Assembly (NCBI GenBank): GCA_033032865.1
Contig: JAWHQI010000257.1
Coordinates: 930,001 to 994,000 of the forward strand
From: Dactylorhiza incarnata
Taxonomy: Eukaryota; Streptophyta; Magnoliopsida; Asparagales; Orchidaceae
Reading direction: 5' to 3'
Length of the DNA stretch: 64,000 nt
Made by a program: the position numbers and the translations under genes. Shown here piece after piece: positions 1 to 13,000 of the stretch (positions are counted from its first letter, which is position 1; the number at the start of each line of letters is the position of its first letter). The notes under the pieces were generated by a model. That model ran no database searches. It was not told the origin of the DNA and saw only the letters and a list, made by a program, of their open reading frames with translations.

Positions 1-2673
1 AATGGTCAATTAGTGGGTGAGAACAACTAATGTGAGATTGGTTCAAAAATATAGTTGATACTTAAAGGCTAAGGTCATAACTTCATACCTCCATTTGTTT
101 GTGCATCACCCTCCTGAAATAGGCTCGCCGAGATTATAAGTAGAACTCGTTCTTATAAAAGGTGGCACCCATGGAAAGTGGTGGAACTATGATTTAACTC
201 AGCCTGACACATGTACAAAATAAAAATATTGTGGTCTGTTTAATGTTCTCACTAGTAGAGCGAGTCGTCTTAGCACAAGAGAATCAGGCTCACACAATCA
301 AAATAGAGTTAATAAAAATATTTTTAACGTGAAAGGCTTAAAAAGTAAAAATTATTAAATGGCCAGACCCAATGATGAGAGATCCATTATAAATATTTTT
401 TTATTACATCATGGGTCCCAACTTTCATAGGTCGGGTGTCCTTGTTTTGCTGAATTCTTTGTGCAACTTAAGCGCTTGTGCAATTTGAGCATCTTATGCA
501 ACTTGAGGTCCTTGCATAGCTAGAACATTTTTGTCTTCCATCGGTTACGATCTTAGGCAGAGAGTTGTCTCTGCCCAGTCGAAAAATTCCACCAAAGGAC
601 CGAGCTGCAACCTCTGTTGCATCAGAAAATTCTGTCAAATCTAAGGTCGGGTTGTAGGCTCCATCTCTTGGAAAATTGCTCCGTCGAGCTGCATATTCCA
701 TTGTGAAATTCCTCCACGTTAACGTATACCCATTGCTTGAGAGTCTCAAGTTTTCATAGATACAAAACCTATTGAGGTATCAAAGGCCTCATAAACTTTT
801 ACCGAGATCTTGAACCAATTCAGATATGCAACCTCTCATTCGCTATCAAAATCTATGAACTACATTTTTTTGCACTCTCTAGGCCAATTTAGATGAAAAT
901 AATGAGCACAATAACCCATTTTATAAAGCTAGGGAGAGGTGGCCAGAAAATATCATCTATAGCTCCTGATGATGATTAATAAGATTACTTGAATTGCAAT
1001 GGATCACCAACTTTGTTAGGGTGGAAATTTCTAGCCTCGATCATAGCAAGCCAATATGGACGGAGAAAGGCGATTGGTTGTGGTAGCAGACGTGCTGAAA
1101 AAATGATTTTTTTTTATCTGGCCAAATTTTTTAACGAATAGTCATCTAGTCTCCACAAGTCTGATGGTGATGATGGTTCTTTGATCCGATAGCCAAATCT
1201 CTGACATTTAATTCTTAAATGTTAGTTTGAGCGACATCGGAGCCCCATCAAAATAAAAATCTTCGATTAAAAAGACTATCTTATTCATTTTTCTGAGAGG
1301 AATCAAACGCCACTTTCGAATATGAGTTTAATTCATGGTTGAGGAGAAATTGACTCTAAAAGTTCTATAGTTCATATAAGCCAAATAACATATATTTTTT
1401 CGCCAAAATTTAGACCAGCACGTGCACAGGTGCGCCCGTGAATAGTTTTGCCCCAGTTAATGGATATAAATATAAAGATTATTCAGGTGGTTGAATGATA
1501 ACACTTATAATATTTTTTTATTATTTTTGTGAAGGGTAGTAGCATAAAAAGTTCTTCGACAATTCTTTTTGTCAAAGCACATGAAGGATTTGAAGCTATT
1601 TCATTTTTCTGAAAGAGACACATATCACATAGGTAACTTTAGAGGTTTTGGAAACTCACTTCACTAATCACGAAAGTAGTGGGACGTCGACAGTTAAGGG
1701 GTCATAGTGCAAAAGCAAGAGGATCGTAGTGCCCAGGGGCATGAAAGATTAGCAGAGCCAGCATCGAACACGATCTTGTCAGCTATGGAAGTAGTAGGCA
1801 GTCTGAGGGTTTTTCGATCACAAGTAAATTTGACGGTAATATGATGAGGTCGGAGTAGGTAGTGGCAATTGCGCACATGTATCACAGACGAGGATCTCAT
1901 GGTAAACAGAGGAACCAAGAAGGAAATGCAACTTTTGGAGGGCCTAAAAAGGAGTAGCTTGATTAAGTAAATCGAAAATAAGCCAAAGGTATCGAGATTA
2001 ATCTTTAAAATTTGATATCATGAAGATTGCGTAATATTTTGTCTCGCATTCTTTGGAGAAAATTAAGTATATTTATACACAATGGTACACATCTAGATTA
2101 GGAATAAAAACATAAAAAAGATAACGTCAATAATATTGATTAGAAATATACAAAATTGTGCCGATTTGTGTGCTTCAAATGGGCAGTGAATATCCATGGG
2201 ATAAATATCAATGGATGTTTAGCATGTTTAGCAATATAAGTAAGATTTGAAACCCTAGCCTCTCACAAGGTGGAGGCAATACCATCTAGAACTCAATGGT
2301 AGGTATAACTAAAACTTAAATACTCAATATCCTCCATTTAAGGCATATTATCATGATTTTATGTACTCATTGTCTTAGAGTGAATCATAATGCCATCTTA
2401 ATAAGTTGCTTAGTATGAATTGGGAGGGCCAGTGGAATCATAATAAGAATAATCACCATCATCAACAACATCATCCCAATTGTGGAACCAGAGTAAAAAT
2501 GTGACTCAGTTAAAGTTTAAGATATATACAAATATCCCAATGTGTTTGAATGAGACCAGGACTTACAGGAGTGGTTGTCCTTGCATAAGAATTGAATAGC
2601 CATTAGGAAAGACGACAAGCAAGCCTGAAGATGGGATATTCTAGTAAATAACGTGCATATGTAGGTTATGCTT
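1..2673. other. Intron 19, unassigned part
   Basis: Non-coding on both strands as far as can be judged; the short open frames do not resemble any family I know. About 2360-2520 holds a degraded AT-rich stretch with CATCATCAAC repeats, possibly an old LINE tail. No splice-compatible myosin exon was recognised. Confidence 0.5.
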
Positions 2674-3490
2674 AAGGTTGTAAATATCGGATGTCAGTGA
2701 CATGCCAGATTGAGTTTTAAAATATCGGATCTTGGTTGTCGGAGACATGTCAGGGATAATTTAAACCACTAGTTTTTTATATCTCATAAATAAAATATAA
2801 ACTAAGCATATTTACACATTCTAAAAGTTTAAAATTAGCACAAGTTGACAAGCAATGAGTCATGTGTACCCTAAAATAAAGTCATAGAATATCCCAAACA
2901 AGAACTACATTGTGAAATATATTTACTATTATACAATAATTTTATTTAACTAACACTAAGTTTTATAGCAAGTGAAAAAGATCTAAAAGCTAAATATCAT
3001 GTATTGATAATAAGTCTTCTAATACTTAATAAAATTATGTTAAAAGGGCAGCCCAGTGCACAAAGCATCACCGCTCAACGAGGGTCCGGGGAAGGGTTCC
3101 ACCACAAGGGTGAAATGTAGGCAAACCTTACCCTGCATTTTTATTTACATATTTTACAAGGGTGAAAAATATTTACTATTACACTTAATAAAATTATGTT
3201 AAAAGCATAAACTTCATTAACTAATAAATTTAAATATTTAAATATTTTGTTTAATATGAATTAGAAAAATATAATGTGAGATGATTGTATAAAATTGATT
3301 GTAAGAATAACACTAATAAAAAAAATGAAATAATAAGTCTAATCAATTTAAACATATATAATGCATTACATAGAGGTAATTTAAACATATATATTGCTAA
3401 CATAACCTAAAATAAAATAGCGAACAACATTTTCAAACATCGTATTGGATATATCGGAAAAATCGGACATGTCGGCCTATGTTTTACTAA
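2674..3490 (+). repeat. MITE-like element copy 1 (interrupted by a SINE)
   Basis: AT-rich non-coding repeat starting AAGGTTGTAAATATCGGATG. It aligns by eye to the reverse strand of 42985-43763 and to 50158-50798, sharing for example TTTTTTATATCT near the start and AATGAGTCATGT further in. It has no coding capacity. Its left end resembles the inverse of the right end of the 50-kb copy, suggesting terminal inverted repeats. The right end is poorly defined and comes within about 110 bp of the exon 19 donor. Confidence 0.55.
3047..3182 (-). mobile_element. Au SINE, truncated, with 23-bp target site duplication
   Basis: The reverse strand carries the Au SINE 3' half (TGCATTTT, CACCCTTGTGGTGGAACC, CCCGGACCCTC, GTGCACTGGGCTGCCC). 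The 23-base segment at 3024-3046 is repeated exactly at 3183-3205, an obvious target site duplication. The insertion lies inside the MITE-like copy, so it is the younger of the two. The tRNA-like 5' half is missing. Confidence 0.8.
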
Positions 3491-3598
3491 ATGACATAAT
3501 TTATTTATTTTGGGGAGAAAAAATGAACATATGTTCTTTGGTGCATCGTGATGTCGAGATATGGGATTTTCATTTCAAGTACTCCATTTTGCAAATAC

Positions 3599-4082
3599 CT
3601 GATAACCTTTTAGGCCCAGTTTATCAAGAATCTTTTGGCAAGCAGCTTTGTCATCAGAGCTATCAAAAAATAAAGAATTCCCATATAAATATACTCGCAA
3701 CTCATCTGCAAATACAAGTACAAAAACTTAGTTCAAGGAAAAATAACTTACTTTCCTTCCAAAACTTCAGGGGAAAGAACGCTAAAACGATGAAGGAATT
3801 CATAAAATGTCTTTCTAGTTGGATATCCAGCACAGCTTATCCTAATTGCCTCAAGAACACCCTACAGGCATGGTTTTGAAATATGTAAAGCAAATCAGTT
3901 TTTAAGAAAAACATGTAACCATACGTAATGATAATCTAAGGAATACTAACACCACAACGTAGCTGCTGAATAACATTCATGTTCTCAAATATTGAAGGTT
4001 TAAGGACATTGTTGGGCTTCACACATCGGATGTAATGAGGCTCAGTTGAGCTTAAGGTTTCCATCAGTGATTGAAGTTGTAG
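3599..4082 (-). CDS. Myosin XI exons 17-19: actin-binding, SH1/SH2 helix, start of converter
   Basis: Exon 17 (3951-4082) contains [19 protein letters not shown]; exon 18 (3752-3861) [20 protein letters not shown]; exon 19 (3599-3659) [20 protein letters not shown]. Exon 17 joins exon 18 in phase 0 as RCG|GVL. The motif expected next (IGKTKVFLRAGQ, leading into the IQ neck) was searched for by eye on the minus strand between 1 and 3598 and not found, so intron 19 extends past the left edge. Confidence 0.94.
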
Positions 4083-7000
4083 CTGTTGGAAAAATTTGCA
4101 AACACCATTCAAGTTATTAGTAAGAGCATGGTGCGTAAAAGAATAGGGCATGCTCAAGATTCAAAATCAATCACATACATCAGTAAAAAAAGTACAACTT
4201 CATTAGTGAAGCAGCAAACAACCCAACTGCAAGGGAAAAAATTGATGCTTACAACTTTCTTCTACATATAATCTAGAACAACTGAAGCAAGAAAATGTCC
4301 AACATGTACATTGATGTGCAGCAAGGAATTTTTTTTACAAAACGCCTTGAGATAAAAAAAATTCAAAGAGTTAAACTATAGAAGAATATGGAAGAAGTGT
4401 TTGTGAGGCCCAATGTAAAGGCTCGTCTCTCTGGCCCATTAGGAGCATATTGTATAGTTTAGTCCACACTGTGGTTTGGAGTTGAGTTGTCACTCCTCAC
4501 ACTAATAAATATGTGTACATGTATTTGTATTTATTTTTAAGCGAAGTAATAAAATTATTACATCTTAACGCACAATATTTTACATAAACCGAAGTTAAAA
4601 TTGCAAATATTTTACGGGAACAGTAAGTATGACATTACGAATTCAATGACAGAAGGGAGCAAACGCCAAACCAGTGTGGTCTGAATAAGGAGAGGCACCT
4701 GACAGGATTCTAAGATGACAGTTTTTTAAGAGAAAAAGGAGATGTTTTCATGGGTTGGTCCAAGTAAAGGATGTTCTCGGCTATGTGAAGCATCTTTGTT
4801 GGGTTTATTTCAAGGTTAAATGAACTGGATTGTACATATTTATACAACAGTAGCAAGGCACCACCTTGAAAATGTTGAATAGCTCCCACAAATTGAAAAA
4901 GTTGTTCATTCTCCCAGTTCGCAAGAGTTACACTAGAGTCGATTACATGAGAAGTTGTAAAATGTAGCTACTACAATCGATCGCTGAGGCCCCAACTTCC
5001 CATAGTTTTGTTCTTCTTTTTCCTCTCATTCATGAATCAAGACAGCGCTGAAAGGAGGAAGTTTTTAAGATTGCTCGATGAGGAAGTTGTTCTCAGTCGT
5101 GGTGCTTGTTGTTGAAACAAATCCGGGAGGAATGCCTCGTCGCTTGTCGGTGATTGCCTCTTGCATTGGCGATTGAAGCGGTGGTGCAACTTGGCCGGAG
5201 GTAGCTAATTTTGCACTCTGGCAAGTAGTGTCGGGGATGACTAATGTATAACCTTATGCCATATGTACATCATAGAAGTTTTTTATTTTATTCTTTGTGG
5301 AATCTATATTTAATGTTTTGCCGCATATGCAATGGCGCATCTCAAGTGACCTTCATGATAGCTCCCTTCTTCGTCGAAAAAATCCTATTAAAGCTCCTCC
5401 ACCTTTATCCATGATCGAGAAGCCCTCCTGATACTGTTTATGCGCTCGAAGGGGTTGAACAAGCGCCCTACTTCCCGTTTCCACCCACAACTGAACTATT
5501 TTTCTAAACCGTCTAGGCCAATTGACCCAATTGTGGTCTTTTATTTAAATGGATGGGTTTCATTATATTTAGATTTCTAATTTCTCGGGTTTAGAACCAC
5601 TTGAGCCCCCTAGATTTCACGACACAAATTTTCTACGTGTAGTAAAATCGTCAACCTTCCTCTCTGCTCTCATTGAGCGTTCAGCTTTTAGAAACCACAT
5701 TTCTTATCAACTATTTCCTCAGGCGTGGAGAGACAAATGATCTTATTCGAGGAATAACAATCGTTGCTTTATCTCAGACAATGGGAAATCTTTTATCTTT
5801 CTCCCTCGTTGTCTTTATTGATGGGAAAAACACCCTTTGATTTATCTTACAAATTAAAGTCAAGTGATTTCATTATTTATGATTTATTACTAATGCTGTA
5901 TAGAGAGGGTAATTTGGTCATTAGATGTCTTAGGATGTCACACTCTCATTAGAGTGTCAAAGACCAGTCCAAAAAGAGTTAAAAATTCAGTTGAGTTAAA
6001 CTTGAGTCGAATAGAAGTCGACGCAGCTTCGACTTCAAGTCGAAGTAACTTCGAATAGAAGTAACATAAACTCAGACTGAAGTCTAAGTCGATGCAACGT
6101 CGAGATGTACTCGACACAGAAAACAGAGTCAGTCGAAGCAGTATTTGAAGTCGACGCAACTTGGATTTACATTTGACGCAGAAGGAAGAGCTCTGAGTTC
6201 GGGATTTTAACTCAACAGATACGTCAATAAGAATTAGACCCAACATCGATATCAGAGTTCAGTTCAAAGCTGAAGAGGAATTCGAAGCAACTTCTATTAG
6301 AACTCGGAGGTGCGTTGACTAGAAGGCAAATGTATTCGACGCTACATCGAATACAGGCACAGAAATAGAATACCTTCTGTATTCTTTTCTGATGCTTTTC
6401 AAGAAGGTATACAAGGAAGTAATTTGAACTCTAACAGTTCGTTTATTGCCAAGAATGAAAGGACTCCAGAGAAACAACAAAGACATTCTTGAAAGTTATT
6501 CAAAAAGATGATTGACGGGTTGTCAACATAAATGGAAAGAGAACCATTGCAGCAGAAAGCTAATAAGCATACAGAGATCATCAGAATCATAAGCAAAACA
6601 ACTTTTGCATTCTTTTCTATCTCAAGCAAGGGTTCATCTACTAAACAGATCCTGAAGAACACCAAGTGACTGAATCCTCAGTGATAGCTGCAGAAGGATT
6701 CAAACAGAAGAAACATCTTCATTTTTTCTCCTTCTTTCTTACTCTCTTCTTTCATATTGTAACTAGAGTAAATAGTCATAAGAATCCTTCTACAAAGGAT
6801 TCAGTTGGTTCAAGATCTCCTTACCAAAAGATCCAGTGTGGTTCTAAAAGTCTCCTTATCAAAAGACTCAGTAGTTGGTTCTAAGAGTCTCCTTATCAAA
6901 AGACTCAGTGGTTGGTTCTAAGAGCCTCCTTATCAAAAGACTCAGTGGTTCTAAGAATCTCCTTATCAAAAGACTCAGACACTGATTAGTGTATTCCTAC

Positions 7001-10000
7001 CAAAGTGGTAGAAGAGTGGTTGTACCCATAGTTTGGGGAACCACTATAGCTCTTGTCTTTGTGTTGTGAATTTCTGTGTTGTCCACTTGTTTTATTATTT
7101 TTACATTTCCGTGATTACATTATTCTGGATTGATCAGCTGAATGCATAGGAATTAGAAGTATTTTTATTGTGTGCATAAGACTATAGAAAAATTTTAAAA
7201 CTTTATTCACCCCCCCCCCCCCCCCTCTCTAGAGAATACTCAGAGGTAACATTGTGCACTTTCAATTGGTATCAGAGGTAGGTTGATCATAAAAAGGTTA
7301 ACACCTTGATCAGAAGATGGTGCCTATCATGTCGATCATGGCATTATACATCAAACTACATGTGTCCACACTTCCACTCAAAATGGGGTCGCCGAACGAA
7401 AAAACAGGCACTTACTGGAGGTGGCTCGGTGTTTACTCCTTGCTATGCATCTTCCCAAATCCTACTGGAGTGATGTCGTTCTCACGGCTGCTCATCTCAT
7501 CAACTGTCTTTCGTCTCGCACCCTCTTCTATGATACGCCTCTCTCCTGTCTTGCCAAGAACCACATCGTCCATACCTCTCATCTTTCCCCTCGTATCTTT
7601 GGCTTTGTCTGTTTTGTCCACGTTCATACCCTGCATCAAGATAAACTGGATGTGTGTTCCCTCCGATGTGTTTTCGTTGGGTACTCTCCTACTACCAAAG
7701 GGTATCGGTGTTATCACCCTCCGACTCGTCGTTACTATTGTACTGTTGATGTTACATTTCGTGAGGGGGAGTCGTACTTCGGTCCTCGTCAGGGGGAGAC
7801 AAGTAGTAACGGTGACGAGACCATCGTCTCTCCTCTTCCAATTGTTGCCACTCCTCATCTTTCTCCTTCCCATATTTCTCCTTCCCATAGTCCGTCTACT
7901 GCTTCTGTTCCTTCCATCTCCGCTCCTCCTACATTATACACATACTCTCGTCATCCCCGGATTGTTGAGCAAGTGCAGACTGTGGATGTTCCGCCGGTGC
8001 CGGTGACTGTTTCCGCTCCAGATTTAGAGGATGACATTCATGTTCCTCTTGCTCGTCTTTTTGGCAAAAGGGGTGGCACCAAACACTTCATTGCCAACTA
8101 CATTTGTTACACTCACCTCTCTCAGGCCCATAAAGTTTTATCTCAACTCTTTCATCTATTACGATTCCTAAGACATGGCAAGAGGTTGTTCAGATACCTG
8201 AGTGGAAACAGACAATGGAGGAGGAACTGTGTGCCTTGGAAAAAAATGAAACATGGCGGCGTGTTAGTCTTCCTCCTGGGAAGCGAACGGTTGGGTCCCG
8301 GTGGATCTTCACGGTTAAACAGAATCAAGATGGGATGGTGGAGCGGTACAAAGCTCGCTTGCTGGCTCAAGGGTATACCCAGGCTCAAGACATTGACTAC
8401 CAATAGACCTTTGCCCCTGTTGCTAAGATGAACTCAATTCGTGTGCTTCTCTCTTGTGCTGCCAGTCGTGGATGGGAGCTACAGCAACTCGATGTTAAGA
8501 ATGCCTTCTTACATGGTGATCTGGAAGAAGAGGTCTACATGAATATTCCTCAGGGCTTCGTTACCGAAGGATCCAATGGGAAGGTCCGTCGTCTGCAGAA
8601 ATCCCTATATGGCCTAAAACAGTTTCCGAGAGCGTGGTTTGAATGTTTTAACAAGACCATGCTTCAACTAGGCTACACTCAAGGACATACTGATCATACT
8701 CTCTTTATCAAGAGGAGAGGAGTGCAGGTTTCTATTCTTATTGTATATGTGGATGACATCATCATTACTGGTGATGACCTGGGGGAGATTATTCACTTAA
8801 AGAAACAATTGGGTAAGGAATTTGAAGTCAAGGATCTGGGGAGGCTGAAATACTTCTTGGGAATTGAAGTAGTGAGGTCTCAACGAGGGATCTTCATCTC
8901 TCAGAGGAAGTATACCCTTGATCTTCTGGATGAGACTGGGATGCTAGGGTGTGCTCCCGTGGATACTCCAATTGAAGCTAATCACAAGATTGATGCGGAT
9001 ATTAGTGGGGAGAGAGTTGATGCTTCGAAATATCAACGTTTGGTTGGCAGGCACATATATTTATCTCATACTCGCCCTGATATTACATACGATGTAGGGG
9101 TCCTAAGCAGATTTATGCACTCTCCCTCTGTTCGCCATCAGCAGGCTGCAGTCAGAGTATTGTGATACCTCAAGAAGACACCAGGACGAGGGATTCTGTT
9201 CAAAGCTAACCAAGTATTGGAGATTGAGGTGTTCACAGATGCTGATTGGGCTGGTAGTCAAGATGATAGAAAGTCTACCACTGGATATTGCTCGTTTGTG
9301 GGAGGTAACCTGATTTCATGGAAGAGCAAGAAGCAGAATGTTGTTGCTCGCTCAAGTGCTGAAGCAGAATATAGGGCTATGACACAAGGAGTGTGTGAGG
9401 GATTATGGTTGAAGACTATTCTTCAAGATATGGGCCTCCAGGTGAACAAATCAGTTACTGTCTACTGCGACAACAAGGCAGCCATCAGTATCGCGCACAA
9501 TCCTGTACAACATGACAGAACAAAACATGTTGAAGTTGACAGACATTTCATTAAAGATCATCTTGACAAGGGGAACATCTGTACTCCTTTTGTGAACTCA
9601 TATGATCAACTAGCAGATGTTTTCACCAAGGGGTTAAGAGTTGAGATTATTAGTTTAGTATTATTATATTAGTCTATTTGTATGTATGTGGGTTTAGTCC
9701 CACATCGTGAGTCAAGTTGTAAGTGTCAATGTATTTCCTATATATTATGCCTTATATGGATGAATACAATCAATCAAGTATTTTTTCCTCCTTTCTACTA
9801 TTTTTTGTTTGCTTATCCTTGTTTCTAATATATATGGTTAAAGAAGGTAAGAATTCGCTTAGTCTGTTAACTAATTCTGTAGACAAATAAATTATTATAG
9901 GTGAAGCGACTCCCGATGCCAGTAGTAAACAGATGACGGCTAAGAAGCGGCTCCAGATAGAAAAGAAGTATCGTCTTTGGGTGGAGGTGCCTAAGAGCCG

Positions 10001-13000
10001 CAGGGATTCGGACCGCCAATGCGACAACTTTCAATTTTATTTTATGTAGATAGATCTCAGTCTATGTATAATGTATATACTAGATGTTGGTTAGCTACTT
10101 ATAGCACTTGATGCATCTTTTGTATGCCCTTAGTTTTGTGTATTATATGTGGGGCATTATCCATGTATCATGTTAAAAAATTAATTAAATGACATTTTGT
10201 TGTACACTTTTTTGAGTACTGTCATAAAATTAATGATTATGATGCACGCTGAATGTTCTTACTTTGCGGCTCTGATGATACATGAAATGAAAATGATAAA
10301 TTGTGGTGGTTGCCGTAAAGTGGGTCGTTACATTATATCTCATATATTATCTAAAAAGGATCAGGTGGAAAGGACGGAAATATACTGTGCAGTAAAAAAA
10401 ATAACCCTGCCCATTTTGGTATAACATGTGATCTTATTTAGGAATAACTATTCCTTGTTTATTTTCCAAGCATGTCATTGTTATCATTCAATCATTTAAC
10501 TGGAGCGCCACCTAGCGACAACCAACATGTCCACACCTATGGACAACAAAGTATATACTAATGATAGTAATGTTAAACACTACTATTCATTTAAATATTC
10601 TTGAATGAATTGGAAGACGACACACCGAGCCATGATTGATTATGCCACGAAGGTCACATTCACCAAAAATGGGCAACCATCAATTGTGTTCCAAGGTATA
10701 GTTAATATACGTCGTCTTGCTATCTCTTCTCTCTAGGCCGCCAAGGCCGTCATGCAAGGAGCATGGGCATACAAGATATTATTTCATACAGTGGAGAGTG
10801 AGAAAAAGTCGGGGGACAAAAATATACTTGGTGTGCAGTAAAATTTTTTTTTGAACCTACCCATTTTGGTATAACATGTGATCTTATTTAGTAATAACTA
10901 TTCCTTGTTTATTTTTCAAGCGTGCCATTGCCGTGATTCAATCATTTAATTGGAGCGCCATGTAGCGACAACCAGCATGTCCACACCTATGGACAACAAA
11001 GTATATACTAACGATAGTAATGTCAAACAATACTATTCATTTAAATATTCTTGAATAAACTGGCTGACGACACAGAGCCAGGGCCAGGATTGATTATGCC
11101 ACAAAGAAGGCCACATTCACTAGAGATGGACAACCATCAATTGTGTTCCAAGGTATAGTCGATATACGTCGTCTTGTTATCTCTTCTCTCCAGGCCGCCA
11201 AGCCCGTCATGCAAGGAGCACAAGCATACAAGATATTATTTCATACAGTGGAGAGTGAGAGGAAGTCGGAGGACGTGACAGTAGTGCGAGAGTATCCAAA
11301 TGTTTTTTCTAATAAGTTATTGGGCCTGCCACACGAGAGAGAGGTGGATTTTTCTATTAATTTGGTGTTTTGGACCCAACCATATCCCGGACCCCTTATC
11401 GTATGGCTCCCAAGGAGCTCGTTGAACTCTGAGTGCAGTTACAGCAGTTGATTTATGTTGGGTTTGTCCTCCCAAGCTCATCACCTTCGGGAGCACAAGT
11501 GTTGTTCATGAAGAGTTGTTCCATCAGATTGTGCATTGATCATAGAGACCTGAATCAACTAACAATTAGAAACATATATCCACCAACATGCATTGACGAG
11601 CTTTTCGATCAACTAAGAGGTGCTACGACATTCTCAAAGATCGACCTACAGTCGGGATACTATCATGTGAGGATCAATGGGGAGGACGTACCAAAGATTA
11701 TTACTTTATATATAATATTTTTGCATGAATATATTTTGTTATTTCTAAGAAAAAAAGATATATATATATATATATATTAAAAAAACTAATAAGTCGAACT
11801 AGTCAGACGAAAATGATTTAATGTAATAAATTCAATTAACTTAGTAAAAATTATTAATTAGACAAAAATGTGAAATGAACTTAATATTAATTATAAAACT
11901 TCTATGATTAAATTTATATAATTAATATACTAGCGGCTAAGCACGGGGTGTGCTGTGCACAGTGCGGTGGTTACATTGCTTGACCCCCGCTTGAGGTCTG
12001 CCACATTCGTTGCAGCAGCCTTCATGCATGGTGTAGTGCGACTCCACAGATTTCTTCGCTCGATTATTAGCGATCGCAGCCCTATCTCCATGAGCAATTT
12101 TTGACAGACCTTATTCAAACGACATGGCACGACACTACGCATGAGCACCGCTTATAACTTTCAGACAGACGGGTAGATAGACATCCTCAATTGGGGACTA
12201 GAGACATACTTGTTGTGTTTTGCATCAGAACAGCTGCACAAATGCACAAAGTGGTTAGACTGGGCAAAATATTCATATAATACATTTCCACACCTAACAC
12301 CACTACAATCAAGTCTATCTATATTAAACCTCCCCCACCTTACTACAACGCATGTCAGAGGAATGCCAAGCGGAGAGGTTGACCAACAATTCAAAGAACA
12401 TGACAAGATACTGCGGCAACTGAAGTTTCATCTCTACCATGCTCAGCAGAGGACGATCATACAAGCTAACAATCGCCACATACATGTGCAATTGGAGGTG
12501 GGTGATTTAGTATTAGTGAAATTTCAACACATCGCTAAGTTACAATTGCCACCCACGTCCACTCAAAACTCTCTGATTGATACTACAAGCTCCCAATTGT
12601 GATCTGCATTGAAGCAGTAGCATACCGCCTCTTCCTTCCTCCCAAGTGTGTCCCAGCTCAAGCAAGCTATAGCAGACCATACGACCAAGACTGCAATTTT
12701 GACGGGTCTGGCGAGATTGAGCCTCCACCGCTTTCTAGTCTCCGGTTGAAAGACCTCAATCTCAGACTGTCATATGTCTTCTTCCTTCCCGCTGATGTCT
12801 AATCTCTGTTCCAGTGATTTTCCCCAATGAAGAGGACCATGTTCCTCTACGTTATGTTTCCCAGAGGAATCTTATAGTAATCTTCCCCACCCATGACCAC
12901 CCCTTTCGATTAATCTTCACAGCTCTATAAGCATACCCACATCTCCTACATCCAATTTGAGGCATTGTGTGTTGTGATTATCTACCAAATGAATACAGGT

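Noticed and set aside
7433..7888. 151-codon minus-strand frame
   Set aside because: Shadow of the copia integrase C-terminus on the plus strand.
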